From Calliopsis andreniformis (lineage: Eukaryota; Arthropoda; Insecta; Hymenoptera; Andrenidae): a stretch of DNA of 64,000 bases. The notes under the pieces are model-generated. The model was not told the DNA's origin and did not search any database. It saw nothing but the letters and a program-made list of their open reading frames with translations. The stretch spans positions 496,001 to 560,000 of the forward strand of contig NW_027480600.1 of NCBI RefSeq assembly GCF_051401765.1, written 5' to 3'. Of this stretch, positions 12,357 through 25,822 are shown piece by piece (within the stretch, counting starts at the first letter, position 1; every line of letters starts with the position of its first letter). A program made the position numbers and the translations under genes.

Positions 12357-15075
12357 TCCTCAATCCTCAATTCTCTCTCTTGAATCCTCAATACTGAATC
12401 TTCAACACTCAATCCTCAATCCTCAATCCTCAATCCTCAAACCTCAGTCCTCATCCTCAATTCTCAATTCTCAATCCTCAATCCTCAATCCTCAACCCTC
12501 TATCTTCAATCCTAAATAATCAATCTCCAATACTAGATCCTCAATCCCCAATCCTCAATCCTCAATACCCAATCCTAAATCTTCAATCCTCAATCCTCAA
12601 TTATCAATTCTCAATCCTCAATCCTCAATTCTCTGTCCTCAAACCTCAATCCTCAACCCTCAGCCCTCGTCCTCAAACCTCAACCCTCAATCCTCAATCC
12701 TCAATCCTCAATCCTCAATACTCAATCTTCAATCCACAATCCTCAATCTTCAATCCTCGATTCTCAATCCTCAATCCTCAATCTTCTGACCTCAAACATC
12801 AATAATCAACCCTCAGTCCTCGTCCTCAATCCACAACCCTCAGTCCACAATCCTCAATCTTCAATCATCAATATTCAATCTTCAATCCTCAACCCACAAT
12901 CCTCGATCCTCAATCCTCAATCCTCAATGTTCAATCCTCAATACCCAATCCTCAATCTTCAATCCTCAATCCTCAATCCTCAATCCTCAATTCTCCATCC
13001 TCAATTCTCAGTCCTCAGTCCTCAAACTTCAACCCTCAACCCGCAGCCCTCGTCGTCAATTCTCAATCCTCAATCCTCAATCCTCAATCTTCAATCCTCA
13101 ATACTCAATCTTCAATCCACAATCCTCAATCTTCAATCCTCAATACTGAATCTTCAATCCTCAATCCTCAATCCTCAATACTCAATCCTCAATCCTCAGT
13201 CCTCAATCCTCAATCTTCTACCTCAATACTCAATCTTCAATCCTCAATCCTCAATCCTCAATACTAAATCCTCAATCCTCAGTCCTCAATCCTCAATCTT
13301 CAACCCTCAATCCTCAATCTACAATCATCAATATTCAATCTTCAATCCTCAATCCTCAATCCTCGATACTCAATCCTCAATCCTCAATGTTCAATCCTCA
13401 ATACCCAATCCTCAATCTTCAATCCTCAATCCTCAATCCTCAATCCTCAATCCTCAATTCTCAATCCTCAATCCTCAGTCCTCAGTCCTCAAACCTCAAT
13501 CCTCAACCCTCAGCCCTCATCGTCAATTCTCAATCCTCAATTCTCAATCCTCATTCTTCAATCCTCAATACTCAATCTTCAATCCACAATCCTCACTCTT
13601 CAATCCTCAATACTCAATCCTCAATTCTCAATCCTCAATCCTCAGTCCTCAGTCCTTAAACCTCAATCCTCAACCCTCAGCCCTCATCCTCAATCCTCAA
13701 TCCTCAATCCTCAATCCTCAATCTTCAATCCTCAATACTCAATCTTCAATCCTCAATCCTCAATCCTCAGTCCTCAAACCTCAATTCTGAATCCTCAACC
13801 CTGAATCCTCAATCTTCAGCCCTCAGTCCTCAATCCTCAATATTCAATCCTCAATACCCAATCTTCAATCCTCGATCCTCAATCCTAAATCCTCAGTCCT
13901 CATTCTTCAATCCTCAATACCCAATCCTCAATCTTCAATCCTCAATCCTCAATCCTCGATTCTCAATCCTCAATCCTCAATCTTCTGACCTCAAACATCA
14001 ATAATCAACCCTCAGTCCTCGTCCTCAATCCACAACGCTCAGTCCTCAATCCTCAATCTTCAATCATCAATATTCAATCTTCAAACCTCAACCCACAATC
14101 CTCGATCCTCAATCCTCAATCCTCAATGTTCAATCCTCAATACCCAATCCTCAATCTTCAATCCTCAATCCTCAATCCTCAATCCTCAATTCTCAATCCT
14201 CAATTCTCAGTCCTCAGTCTTCAAACCTCAACCCTCAACGCGCAGCCCTCATCGTCAATTCTCAATCCTCAATCCTCAATCCTCAATCTTCAATCCTCAA
14301 TACTCAATCTTCAATCCACAATCCTCAATCTTCAATCCTCAATACTGAATCTTCAATCCTCAATCCTCAATCCTCAATACACAATCCTCAATCCTCAGTC
14401 CTCAATCCTCAATCTTCTACCTCAATACTCAATCTTCAATCCTCAATCCTCAATCCTCAATACTCAATCCTCAATCCTCAGTCCTCAATCCTCAATCTTC
14501 AATCCTCAATCCTCAATCTACAATCATCAATATTCAATCTTCAATCCTCAATCCTCAATCCTCGATACTCAATCCTCAATCCTCAATGTTCAATCCTCAA
14601 TACCCAATCCTCAATCTTCAATCCTCAATCCTCAATCCTCAATCCTCAATCCTCAATTCTCAATCCTCAATCCTCAGTCCTCAGTCCTCAAACCTCAATC
14701 CTCAACCTTCAGCCCTCATCGTCAATTCTCAATCCTCAATTCACAACCCTCATTCTTCAATCCTCAATACTCAATCTTCAATCCACAATCCTCAATCTTC
14801 AATCCTCAATACTCAATCTTCAATCCTCAATCCTCAATCCTCAATACTCAATCCTCAATCCTCAGTCCTCAATCCTCACTCTTCAATCCTCAATACTCAA
14901 TCTTCAATCCTCAATCCTCAATCCTCAATCCTCAATCCTCAGTCCTCAATCCTCAATACTCAACCTTCAATCCTCAATCCTCAGTCCTCAAACCTCAATT
15001 CTGAATCCTCAATCCTGAATCCTAAATCTTCAGCCCTCAGTCCTCAACAATCAGTTGCCAATCATCAATCCTCAA

Positions 15076-15202
15076 TAGAATACCCTCAATTCACAGTCTT
15101 CAATACTCAATACTCAATCTGCAATCTTCGAATCTGCATATCTCTATCCACAAACGTCAATTCTCATCACTCAACCCTCAACACTCAGACCTCAATGTTA
15201 AA
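15076..15202 (+). repeat. Marker B
   Basis: R1c copy of 7728. Confidence 0.85.
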
Positions 15203-15928
15203 TCCTCAATCCTCAATTCTCTATCTTCAATCCTCAATACTGAATCTTCAACACTCAATCCTCAAACCTCAATCCTCAATCCTCAAGCCTCAGTCCTCAT
15301 CCTCAATTCTCAATTCTCAATCCTCAATCCTCAATCCTCAACCCTCTATCTTCAATCCTAAACAATCAATCTCCAATACTAGACCCTCAATCCCCAATCC
15401 TCAATCCACAATACCCAATCCTAAATCTTCAATCCTCAATCCTCAATTATCAATTCTCAATCCTCAATCCTCAATTCTCTGTCCTCAAAGCTCAATCATC
15501 AACCCTCAGTCCTCGTCCTCAAACCTCAACCCTCAATCCTCAATCCTCAATCTTCAATCCTCAATACTCAATCTTCAATCCGCAATCCTCAATCTTCAAT
15601 CCTCAATACTCAATCTTTAATCCTCAATCCTCAATCCTCAATACTCAATCCTCAATCCTCAGTCCTCAATCCTCAATCTTCAATCCTCAATACTCAATCT
15701 TCAATCCTCAATCCTCAATCCTCAATTCTCAATCCTCATTCTTCAATCCTCATTACACAATCCACAATCCTCAATCCTCAATCCTCAATTCTCAACACTC
15801 AATCCTCAATAATCATTCTTCAATCCTCAATCCTCAGTCTTCAAACCTCAATTCTGAATCCTCAATCCTGAATCCTCAATCTTCAGGCCTCAGTCCTCAG
15901 CAATCAGTTGACAATCCTCAATCCTCAA

Positions 15929-16047
15929 TAGAATATCCTCAATTCACAGTTTTCAATACTCAATACTCAATCTGCAATCTTCAAACCTCTATCCACAAAC
16001 ATCAATTCTCATCACTGAACCCTCAACACTCAGTCCTCAATGTTCAA
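15929..16047 (+). repeat. Marker A
   Basis: R1c copy of 8581, with the usual ACCTCTA. Confidence 0.85.
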
Positions 16048-16899
16048 TACTCAATCTTCAACCCACAATCCTCAATCGTCAATCTTCAATCCTCAATACT
16101 CAATCTTCAATCCTCTATCCTCAATCCTCAATCCTCAATCCTCATTCTTCAATCCTCAATACCCAATCCTCAATCTTCAATCCTCAATCCTCAATCCTCA
16201 ATTCTCAATCCTCAATCCTCAGTCCTCAGTCCTTAAACCTCAATCCTCAACCCTCAGCCCTCATCCTCAATCCTCAATCCTCAATCCTCAATCCTCAATC
16301 TTCAATCCTCAATACTCAGTCTTCAATCCTCAATCCTCAATCCTCAGTGCTCAAACCTCAATTCTGAATCCTCAACCCTGAATCCTCAATCTTCAGCCCT
16401 CAGTCCTCAATCCTCAATATTCAATCCTCAATACCCAATCCTCAATCTTCAATCCTCAATCCTCAATCCTCAATCCTTAATTCTCAATCCTCAATCCTCA
16501 GTCCTCAGTCCTCAAACCTCAATCCTCAACCCTCAGCCCTCATGGTCAATTCTCAATCCTCAATTCTCAATCCTCAATCTTCAATCCTCAATACTCAATC
16601 TTCAATCCACAATCCTCAATCTTCAATCCTCAATACTCAATCTTCAATCCTCAATCCTCAATCCTCAATACTCAATCCTCACTCCTCAGTCCTCAATTCT
16701 CAATCTTCAATCCTCAATACTCAATCTTCAATCCTCAATCCTCAATCCTCAATCCTCAATCCTCAGTCCTCAATCCTCAATACTCAATCTTCAATCCTCA
16801 ATCCTCAGTCCTCAAACCTCAATTCTGAATCCTCAATCCTGAATCCTAAATCTTCAGCCCTCAGTCCTCAACAATCAGTTGCCAATCATCAATCCTCAA

Positions 16900-17026
16900 T
16901 AGAATATCCTCAATTCACAGCCTTCAATACTCAATACTCAATCTGCAATCTTCGAATCTGCATATCTCTATCCACAAACGTCAATTCTCATCACTCAACC
17001 CTCAACACTCAGACATCAATGTTAAA
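16900..17026 (+). repeat. Marker B
   Basis: 971 bp after the A at 15929. Confidence 0.85.
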
Positions 17027-17689
17027 TCCTCAATCCTCAATTCTCTATCTTCGATCCTCAATACTGAATCTTCAACACTCAATCCTCAATCCTCAATCCT
17101 CAATCCTCAAACCTCAGTCCTCATCCTCAATTCTCAATTCTCAATCCTCAATCCTCAATCCTCAACCCTCTATCTTCAATCCTAAATAATCAATCTCCAA
17201 TACTAGATCCTCAATCCCCAATCCTCAATCCTCAATACCCAATCCTAAATCTTCAATCCTCAATCCTCAATTATCAACTCTCAATCCTCAATCCTCAATT
17301 CTCTGTCCTCAAACCTCAATCCTCAACCCTCAGTCCTCGTCCTCAAACCTCAACCCTCAATCCTCAATCCTCAATCTTCAATCCTCAATCGTCAATCCTC
17401 AATTCTCAATCCTCATTCTTCAATCCTCATTACCCAATCCACAATCCTCATTCCTCAATCCTCAATCCTCAATTCTCAACACTCAATCCTCAATAATCAT
17501 TCTTCAATCCTCAATCCTCAGTCTTCAAACCTCAATCCTCAATCCTCAATCCTCAATCCTCAATCTTCAATCCTCAATACTCAATCTTCAATCCTCAATC
17601 CTCAATCCTCAGTCCTCAAACCTCAATTCTGAATCCTCAACCCTGAATCCTCAATCTTCAGCCCTCAGTCCTCAATCCTCAATATTCAA

Positions 17690-18636
17690 TCCTCAATACT
17701 CAATCTTCAATCCTCGATCCTCAATCCTAAATCCTCAGTCCTCATTCTTCAATCCTCAATACCCAATCCTCAATCTTGAATCCTCAATCCTCAATCCTCG
17801 ATTCTCAATCCTCAATCCTCAATCTTCTGACCTCAAACATCAATGATCAACCCTCAGTCCTCGTCCTCAATCCACAACCCTCAGTCCACAATCCTCAATC
17901 TTCAATCATCAATATTCAATCTTCAATCCTCAACCCACAATCCTCGATCCTCAATCCTCAATCCTCAATGTTCAATCCTCAATACCCAATCCTCAATCTT
18001 CAATCCTCAGTCCTCAATTCTCAATCCTCAATTCTCAATCCTCAATTCTCAGTCCTCAGTCCTCAAACCTCAACCCTCAACCCGCAGCCCTCATCGTCAA
18101 TTCTCAATCCTCAATCCTCAATCCTCAATCTTCAATCCTCAATACTCAATCTTCAATCCACAATCCTCAATCTTCAATCCTCAATACTGAATCTTCAATC
18201 CTCAATCCTCAATGCTCAATACTCAATCCTCAATCCTCAGTCCTCAATCCTCAATCTTCTACCTCAATACTCAATCTTCAATCCTCAATCCTCAATCCTC
18301 AATACTCAATCCTCAATCCTCAGTCCTCAATCCTCAATCTTCAATCCTCAATCCTCAATCTACAATCATCAATACTCAATCTTCAATCCTCAATCCTCAA
18401 TCCTCGATACTCAATCCTCAATCCTCAATGTTCAATCCTCAATACCCAATCCTCAATCTTCAATCCTCAATCCTCAATCCTCAATCCTCAATCCTCAATT
18501 CTCAATCCTCAATCCTCAGTTCTCAGTCCTCAAACCTCAATCCTCAACCCTCAGCCCTCATCGTCAATTCTCAATCCTCAATTCTCAATCCTCATTCTTC
18601 AATCCTCAATACTCAATCTTCAATCCACAATCCTCA
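17690..18636 (+). repeat. Higher-order copy R12a
   Basis: Matches 30009-30955 at offset 12319, sharing the triple TTCTCAA run near 18016 and the TGCTCAA word near 18213. It contains the TCTTCTG landmark but no marker block. Confidence 0.75.
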
Positions 18637-20024
18637 CTCTTCAATCCTCAATACTCAATCCTCAATTCTCAATCCTCAATCCTCAGTCCTCAGTCCTTAA
18701 ACCTCAATCCTCAACCCTCAGCCCTCATCCTCAATCCTCAATCCTCAATCCTCAATCCTCAATCTTCAATCCTCAATACTCAATCTTCAATCCTCAATCC
18801 TCAATCCTCAGTCCTCAAACCTCAATTCTGAATCCTCAACCATGAATCCTCAATCTTCAGCCCTCAGTCCTCAATCCTCAATATTCAATCCTCAATACCC
18901 AATCTTCAATCCTCGATCCTCAATCCTAAATCCTCAGTCCTCATTCTTCAATCCTCAATACCCAATCCTCAATCTTCAATCCTCAATCCTCAATCCTCGA
19001 TTCTCAATCCTCAGTCCTCAATCTTCTGACCTCAAACATCAATAATCAACCCCCAGTCCTCGTCCTCAATCCACAACCCTCAGTCCTCAATCCTCAATCT
19101 TCAATCATCAATATTCAATCTTCAATCCTCAACCCACAATCCTCGATCCTCAATCCTCAATCCTCAATGTCAATCCTCAATACCCAATCCTCAATCTTCA
19201 ATCCTCAATCCTCAATCCTCAATCCTCAATTCTCAATCCTCAATTCTCAGTCCTCAGTCCTGAAACCTCAACCCTCAACCCGCAGCCCTCATCGTCAATT
19301 CTCAATCCTCAATCCTCAATCCTCAATCTTCAATCCTCAATACTCAATCTTCAATCCACAATCCTCAATCTTCAATCCTCAATACTGAATCTTCAATCCT
19401 CAATCCTCAATCCTCAATACACAATCCTCAATCCTCAGTCCTCAATCCTCAATCTTCTACCTCAATACTCAATCTTCAATCCTCAATCCTCAATACTCAA
19501 TACTCAATCCTCAATCCTCAGTCCTCAATCCTCAATCTTCAATCCTCAATCCTCAATCCTCGATACTCAATCCACAATCCTCAATGTTCAATCCTCAATA
19601 CCCAATGCTCAATCTTCAATCCTCAATCCTCAATCCTCAATCCTCAATCCTCAATTCTCAATCCTCAATCCTCAGTCCTCAGTCCTCAAACCTCAATCCT
19701 CAACCCTCAGCCCTTATCGTCAATTCTCAATCCTCAATTCACAATCCTCGTTCTTCAATCCTCAATACTCAATCCTCAATCCTCAATCCTCAATACTCAA
19801 TCCTCAATCCTCAGTCCTCAATCCTCACTCTTCAATCCTCAATACTCAATCTTCAATCCTCAATCCTCAATCCTCAATCCTCAATCCTCAGTCCTCAATC
19901 CTCAATACTCAATCTTCAATCCTCAATCCTCAGTCCTCAAACCTCAATTCTGAATCCTCAATCCTGAATCCTAAATCTTCAGCCCTCAGTCCTCAACAAT
20001 CAGTTGCCAATCATCAATCCTCAA

Positions 20025-20151
20025 TAGAATACCCTCAATTCACAGTCTTCAATACTCAATACTCAATCTGCAATCTTCGAATCTGCATATCTCTATCCAC
20101 AAACGTCAATTCTCATCACTCAACCCTCAACACTCAGACCTCAATGTTAAA
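20025..20151 (+). repeat. Marker B
   Basis: Orphan B; no A marker lies 971 bp upstream. Confidence 0.85.
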
Positions 20152-20737
20152 TCCTCAATCCTCAATTCTCTATCTTCAATCCTCAATACTGAATCTTCAA
20201 CACTCAATCCTCAATCCTCAATTCTCAATCCTCAAACCTCAGTCCTCATCCTCAATTCTCAATTCTCAATCCTCAATCCTCAATCCTCAACCCTCTATCT
20301 TCAATCCTAAATAATCGATCTCCAATACTAGATCCTCAATCCCCAATCCTCAATCCTCAATACCCAATCCTAAATCTTCAATCGTCAATCCTCAATTATC
20401 AATTCTCAATCCTCAATCCTCAATTCTCTGTCCTCAAACCTCAATCCTCAACCCTCAGTCCTCGTCCTCAAACCTCAACCCTCAATCCTCAATCCTCAAT
20501 CTTCAATCCTCAATCCTCAATCCTCAATTCTCAATCCTCATTCTTCAATCCTCATTACCCAATCCACAATCCTCATTCCTCAATCCTCAATCCTCAATTC
20601 TCAACCCTCAATCCTCAATAATCATTCTTCAATCCTCAATCCTCAGTCTTCAAACATCAGTTCTGAATCCTCAATCCTGAATCCTCAATCTTCAGGCCTC
20701 AGTCCTCAGCAATCAGTTGACAATCCTCAATCCTCAA

Positions 20738-20856
20738 CAGAATATCCTCAATTCACAGCTTTCAATACTCAATACTCAATCTGCAATCTTCAAACCTCTA
20801 TCCACAAACATTAATTCTCATCACTGAACCCTCAACACTCAGTCCTCAATGTTCAA
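20738..20856 (+). repeat. Marker A
   Basis: Starts CAGAATA and has CTTTCAA at word 4, the latter shared only with 23078. Confidence 0.85.
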
Positions 20857-21708
20857 TACTCAATCTTCAACCCACAATCCTCAATCGTCAATCTTCAATC
20901 CTCAATACTCAATCTTCAATCCTCTATCCTCAATCCTCAATCCTCAATCCTCATTCTTCAATCCTCAATACCCAATCCTCAATCTTCAATCCTCAATCCT
21001 CAATCCTCAATTCTCGATCCTCAATCCTCAGTCCTCAGTCCTTAAACCTCAATCCTCAACCCTCAGCCCTCATCCTCAATCCTCAATCCTCAATCCTCAA
21101 TCCTCAATCTTCAATCCTCAATACTCAGTCTTCAATCCTCAATCCTCAATCCTCAGTGCTCAAACCTCAATTCTGAATCCTCAACCCTGAATCCTCAATC
21201 TTCAGCCCTCAGTCCTCAATCCTCAATATTCAATCCTCAATACCCAATCCTCAATCTTCAATCCTCAATCCTCAATCCTCAATCCTTAATTCTCAATCCT
21301 CAATCCTCAGTCCTCAGTCCTCAAACCTCAATCCTCAACCCTCAGCCCTCATCGTCAATTCTCAATCCTCAATTCTCAATCCTCAATCTTCAATCCTCAA
21401 TACTCAATCTTCAATCCACAATCCTCAATCTTCAATCCTCAATACTCAATCTTCAATCCTCAATCCTCAATCCTCAATACTCAATCCTCAATCCTCAGTC
21501 CTCAATTCTCAATCTTCAATCCTCAATACTCAATCTTCAATCCTCAATCCTCAATTCTCAATCCTCAATCCTCAGTCCTCAATCCTCAATACTCAATCTT
21601 CAATCCTCAATCCTCAGTCCTCAAACCTCAATTCTGAATCCTCAATCCTGAATCCTAAATCTTCAGCCCTCAGTCCTCAACAATCAGTTGCCAATCATCA
21701 ATCCTCAA

Positions 21709-21827
21709 TGGAATATCCTCAATTCACAGTTTCCAATACACAATACTCATTCTGCGACCTTCAAATCTCTATTCACAAACATCAATACTCACCACTCAAC
21801 ACTCAACACTCAGTCCTCAATGTTCAA
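21709..21827 (+). repeat. Marker B/C2 recombinant
   Basis: Left flank is of B type (TTGCCAA TCATCAA), the core is C2. It sits 971 bp after A, the place of a B marker. Confidence 0.85.
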
Positions 21828-23077
21828 TCCTCAATCATCAATATTCAATCTTCAATCCTCAACCCACAATCCTCGATCCTCAATCCTCAATCCTCAATGT
21901 TCAATCCTCAATACCCAATCCTCAATCTTCAATCCTCAATCCTCAATCCTCAATCCTCAATTCTCAATCCTCAATTCTCAGTCCTCAGTCCTCAAACCTC
22001 AATCCTCAACCCTCAGCCCTCATCCTCAATCCTCAATCCTCAATCCTCAATCCTCAATCCTCAATCTTCAATCCTCAATACTCAATCTTCAATCCTCAAT
22101 CCTCAATCCTCAGTCCTCAAACCTCAATTCTGAATCCTCAACCCTGAATCCTCAATCTTCAGCCCTCAGTCCTCAATCCTCACTCTTCAATCATCAATAC
22201 TCAATCTTCAATCCTCAATCCTCAATCCTCAATCCTCAATCCTCAATCCTCAATCCTCAAACCTCAATACTCAATCTTCAATCCTCAATCCTCAATTATC
22301 AATTCTCAATCCTCAATCCTCAATTCTCTGTCCTCAAACCTCAATCCTCAACCCTCAGCCCTCGTCCTCAAACCTCAACCCTCAATCCTCAATCCTCAAT
22401 CTTCAATCCTCAATACTCAATCTTCAATCCACAATCCTCAATCTTCAATCCTCAATACTCAATCTTTAATCCTCAATCCTCAATCCTCAATACTCAATCC
22501 TCAATCCTCAGTCCTCAATCCTCAATCTTCAATCCTCAATACTCAATCTTCAATCCTCGATCCTCAATCCTAAATCCTCAGTCCTCATTCTTCAATCCTC
22601 AATACCCAATCCTCAATCTTGAATCCTCAATCCTCAATCCTCGATTCTCAATCCTCAATCCTCAATCTTCTGACCTCAAACATCAATAATCAACCCTCAG
22701 TCCTCGTCCTCAATCCACAACCCTCAGTCCACAATCCTCAATCTTCAATCATCAATATTCAACCTTCAATCCTCAACCCACAATCCTCGATCCTCAATCC
22801 TCAATCCTCAATGTTCAATCCTCAATACCCAATCCTCAATCTTCAATCCTCAATCCTCAATCCTCAATCCTCAATTCTCAATCCTCATTCTTCAATCCTC
22901 ATTACACAATCCACAATCCTCAATCCTCAATCCTCAATTCTCAACACTCAATCCTCAATAATCATTCTTCAATCCTCAATCCTCAGTCTTCAAACCTCAA
23001 TTCTGAATCCTCAATCCTGAATCCTCAATCTTCAGGCCTCAGTCCTCAGCAATCAGTTGACAATCCTCAATCCTCAA

Positions 23078-23196
23078 TAGAATATCCTCAATTCACAGCT
23101 TTCAATACTCAATACTCAATCTGCAATCTTCAAACCTCTATCCACAAACATTAATTCTCATCACTGAACCCTCAACACTCAGTCCTCAATGTTCAA
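23078..23196 (+). repeat. Marker A
   Basis: 2340-bp copy of 20738, with TAGAATA. Confidence 0.85.
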
Positions 23197-24048
23197 TACT
23201 CAATCTTCAACCCACAATCCTCAATCGTCAATCTTCAATCCTCAATACTCAATCTTCAATCCTCTATCCTCAATCCTCAATCCTCAATCCTCATTCTTCA
23301 ATCCTCAATACCCAATCCTCAATCTTCAATCCTCAATCCTCAATCCTCAATTCTCAATCCTCAATCCTCAGTCCTCAGTCCTTAAACCTCAATCCTCAAC
23401 CCTCAGCCCTCATCCTCAATCCTCAATCCTCAATCCTCAATCCTCAATCTTCAATCCTCAATACTCAGTCTTCAATCCTCAATCCTCAATCCTCAGTGCT
23501 CAAACCTCAATTCTGAATCCTCAACCCTGAATCCTCAATCTTCAGCCCTCAGTCCTCAATCCTCAATATTCAATCCTCAATACCCAATCCTCAATCTTCA
23601 ATCCTCAATCCTCAATCCTCAATCCTTAATTCTCAATCCTCAATCCTCAGTCCTCAGTCCTCAAACCTCAATCCTCAACCCTCAGCCCTCATCGTCAATT
23701 CTCAATCCTCAATTCTCAATCCTCAATCTTCAATCCTCAATACTCAATCTTCAATCCACAATCCTCAATCTTCAATCCTCAATACTCAATCTTCAATCCT
23801 CAATCCTCAATCCTCAATACTCAATCCTCAATCCTCAGTCCTCAATTCTCAATCTTCAATCCTCAATACTCAATCTTCAATCCTCAATCCTCAATTCTCA
23901 ATCCTCAATCCTCAGTCCTCAATCCTCAATACTCAATCTTCAATCCTCAATCCTCAGTCCTCAAACCTCAATTCTGAATCCTCAATCCTGAATCCTAAAT
24001 CTTCAGCCCTCAGTCCTCAACAATCAGTTGCCAATCATCAATCCTCAA

Positions 24049-24167
24049 TGGAATATCCTCAATTCACAGTTTCCAATACACAATACTCATTCTGCGACCT
24101 TCAAATCTCTATTCACAGACATCAATACTCACCACTCAACACTCAACACTCAGTCCTCAATGTTCAA
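24049..24167 (+). repeat. Marker B/C2 recombinant
   Basis: Copy of 21709; private ACAGACATC near 24116. Confidence 0.85.
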
Positions 24168-24739
24168 TCCTCAATCATCAATATTCAATCTTCAATCCTC
24201 AACCCACAATCCTCGATCCTCAATCCTCAATCCTCAATGTTCAATCCTCAATACCCAATCCTCAATCTTCAATCCTCAATCCTCAATCCTCAATCCTCAA
24301 TTCTCAATCCTCAATTCTCAGTCCTCAGTCCTCAAACCTCAACCCTCAACCCGCAGCCCTCATCGTCAATTCTCAATCCTCAATCCTCAATCCTCAATCT
24401 TCAATCCTCAATACTCAATCTTCAATCCACAATCCTCAATCTTCAATCCTCAATACTGAATCTTCAATCCTCAATCCTCAATCCTCAATACTCAATCCTC
24501 AATCCTCAGTCCTCAATCCTCAATCTTCTACCTCAATACTCAATCTTCAATCCTCGATCCTCAATCCTCAATACTCAATCCTCAATCCTCAGTCCTCAAC
24601 CCTCAATCTTCAATCCTCAATCCTCAATCTACAATCATCAATATTCAATCTTCAATCCTCAATCCTCAATCCTCGATACTCAATCCTCAATCTTCAGGCC
24701 TCAGTCCTCAGCTATCAGTTGACAATCCTCAATCCTCAA

Positions 24740-24858
24740 TAGAATATCCTCAATTCACAGTTTTCAATACTTAATACTCAATCTGCAATCTTCAAACCTC
24801 TATCCACAAACATCCATTCTCATGACTGAACCCTCAACACTCAGTCCTCAGTGTTCAA
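24740..24858 (+). repeat. Marker A
   Basis: Private TACTTAA, ACATCCA and GACTGAA words; preceded by a TATCAGT variant shared with 32682. Confidence 0.85.
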
Positions 24859-25249
24859 TACTCAATCTTCAACCCACAATCCTCAATCGTCAATCTTCAA
24901 TCCTCAATACTCAATCTTCAATCCTCTATCCTCAATCCTCAATCCTCAATCGTCATTCTTCAATCCTCAATACCCAATCCTCAATCTTCAATCCTCAATC
25001 CTCAATCCTCATTTCTCAATCCTCAATCCTCAGTCCTCAGTCCTTAAACCTCAATCCTCAACCCTCAGCCCTCATCCTCAATCCTCAATCCTCAATCCTC
25101 AATCCTCAATCTTCAATCCTCAATACTCAATCTTCAATCCTCAATCCTCAATCCTCAGTCCTCAAACCTCAATTCTGAATCCTCAACCCTGAATCCTCAA
25201 TCTTCAGCCCTCAGTCCTCAACAATCAGGTTACAATCCTCAATCCTCAA

Positions 25250-25368
25250 TAGAATATCCTCAATTCACAGTTTTCAATACACAATACTCATTCTGCAATC
25301 TTCAAATCTCTATCCACAAACATCAATTCTCACCACTCAACCCTCAACACTCAGTCCTCAATGTTCAA
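25250..25368 (+). repeat. Marker C1
   Basis: C1 that starts TAGAATA. It lies 510 bp after the A at 24740, the same spacing as 32682 to 33192. Confidence 0.85.
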
Positions 25369-25703
25369 TCCTCAATCCTCAATTCTCAATCTTCAATCCT
25401 CAATGCTCAATCTTTAATCCTCAATCCTCAATCCTCAATCTTCAATCCTCAGTCCTCAATACTCAATCCTCAATCCTCAATCCTCAGTCCTCAGTCCTTA
25501 AACCTCAATCCTCAACCCTCAGCCCTCATCCTCAATCCTCAATCCTCAATCCTCAATCCTCAATCTTCAATCCTCAATACTCAATCTTCAATCCTCAATC
25601 CTCAATCCTCAGTCCTCAAACCTCAATTCTGAATCCTCAACCCTGAATCCTCAATCTTCAGCCCTCAGCCCTCAACAATCAGGTTACAAACCTCAATCCT
25701 CAA

Positions 25704-25822
25704 TGGAATATCCTCAATTCACAGTTTCCAATACACAATACTCATTCTGCGACCTTCAAATCTCTATTCACAAACATCAATACTCACCACTCAACACTCA
25801 ACACTCAGTCCTCAATGTTCAA
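25704..25822 (+). repeat. Marker C2
   Basis: 454 bp after C1, as also at 39674 and 43898. Confidence 0.85.

Larger units (their letters stand above)
10738..13386 (+). repeat. Higher-order copy R3b, with 189-bp deletion
   Basis: Copy of R3a. At 12757 the text jumps from one TCTTCAA TCCTC context to a TCGATTC context, skipping the equivalent of about 6572-6760. Otherwise collinear. Confidence 0.85.
14731..17271 (+). repeat. Higher-order copy R1c
   Basis: Third copy of the R1 segment. It keeps the TTATCAACTC wording after 17271 that R1a also has and R1b lacks, so the R1b right end is the recombined one. Confidence 0.85.
20581..22000 (+). repeat. 2340-bp higher-order repeat, copy 1
   Basis: About 1.42 kb repeated at offset 2340, with an A marker (20738) and a B/C2 recombinant marker (21709). 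Roughly half a dozen substitutions are visible, for example near 20656, 20738, 21015 and 21778. Confidence 0.85.
22921..24340 (+). repeat. 2340-bp higher-order repeat, copy 2
   Basis: Copy of 20581-22000. Both copies carry the same recombinant marker and the CTTTCAA word in A, so the recombination came before this duplication. Confidence 0.85.
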
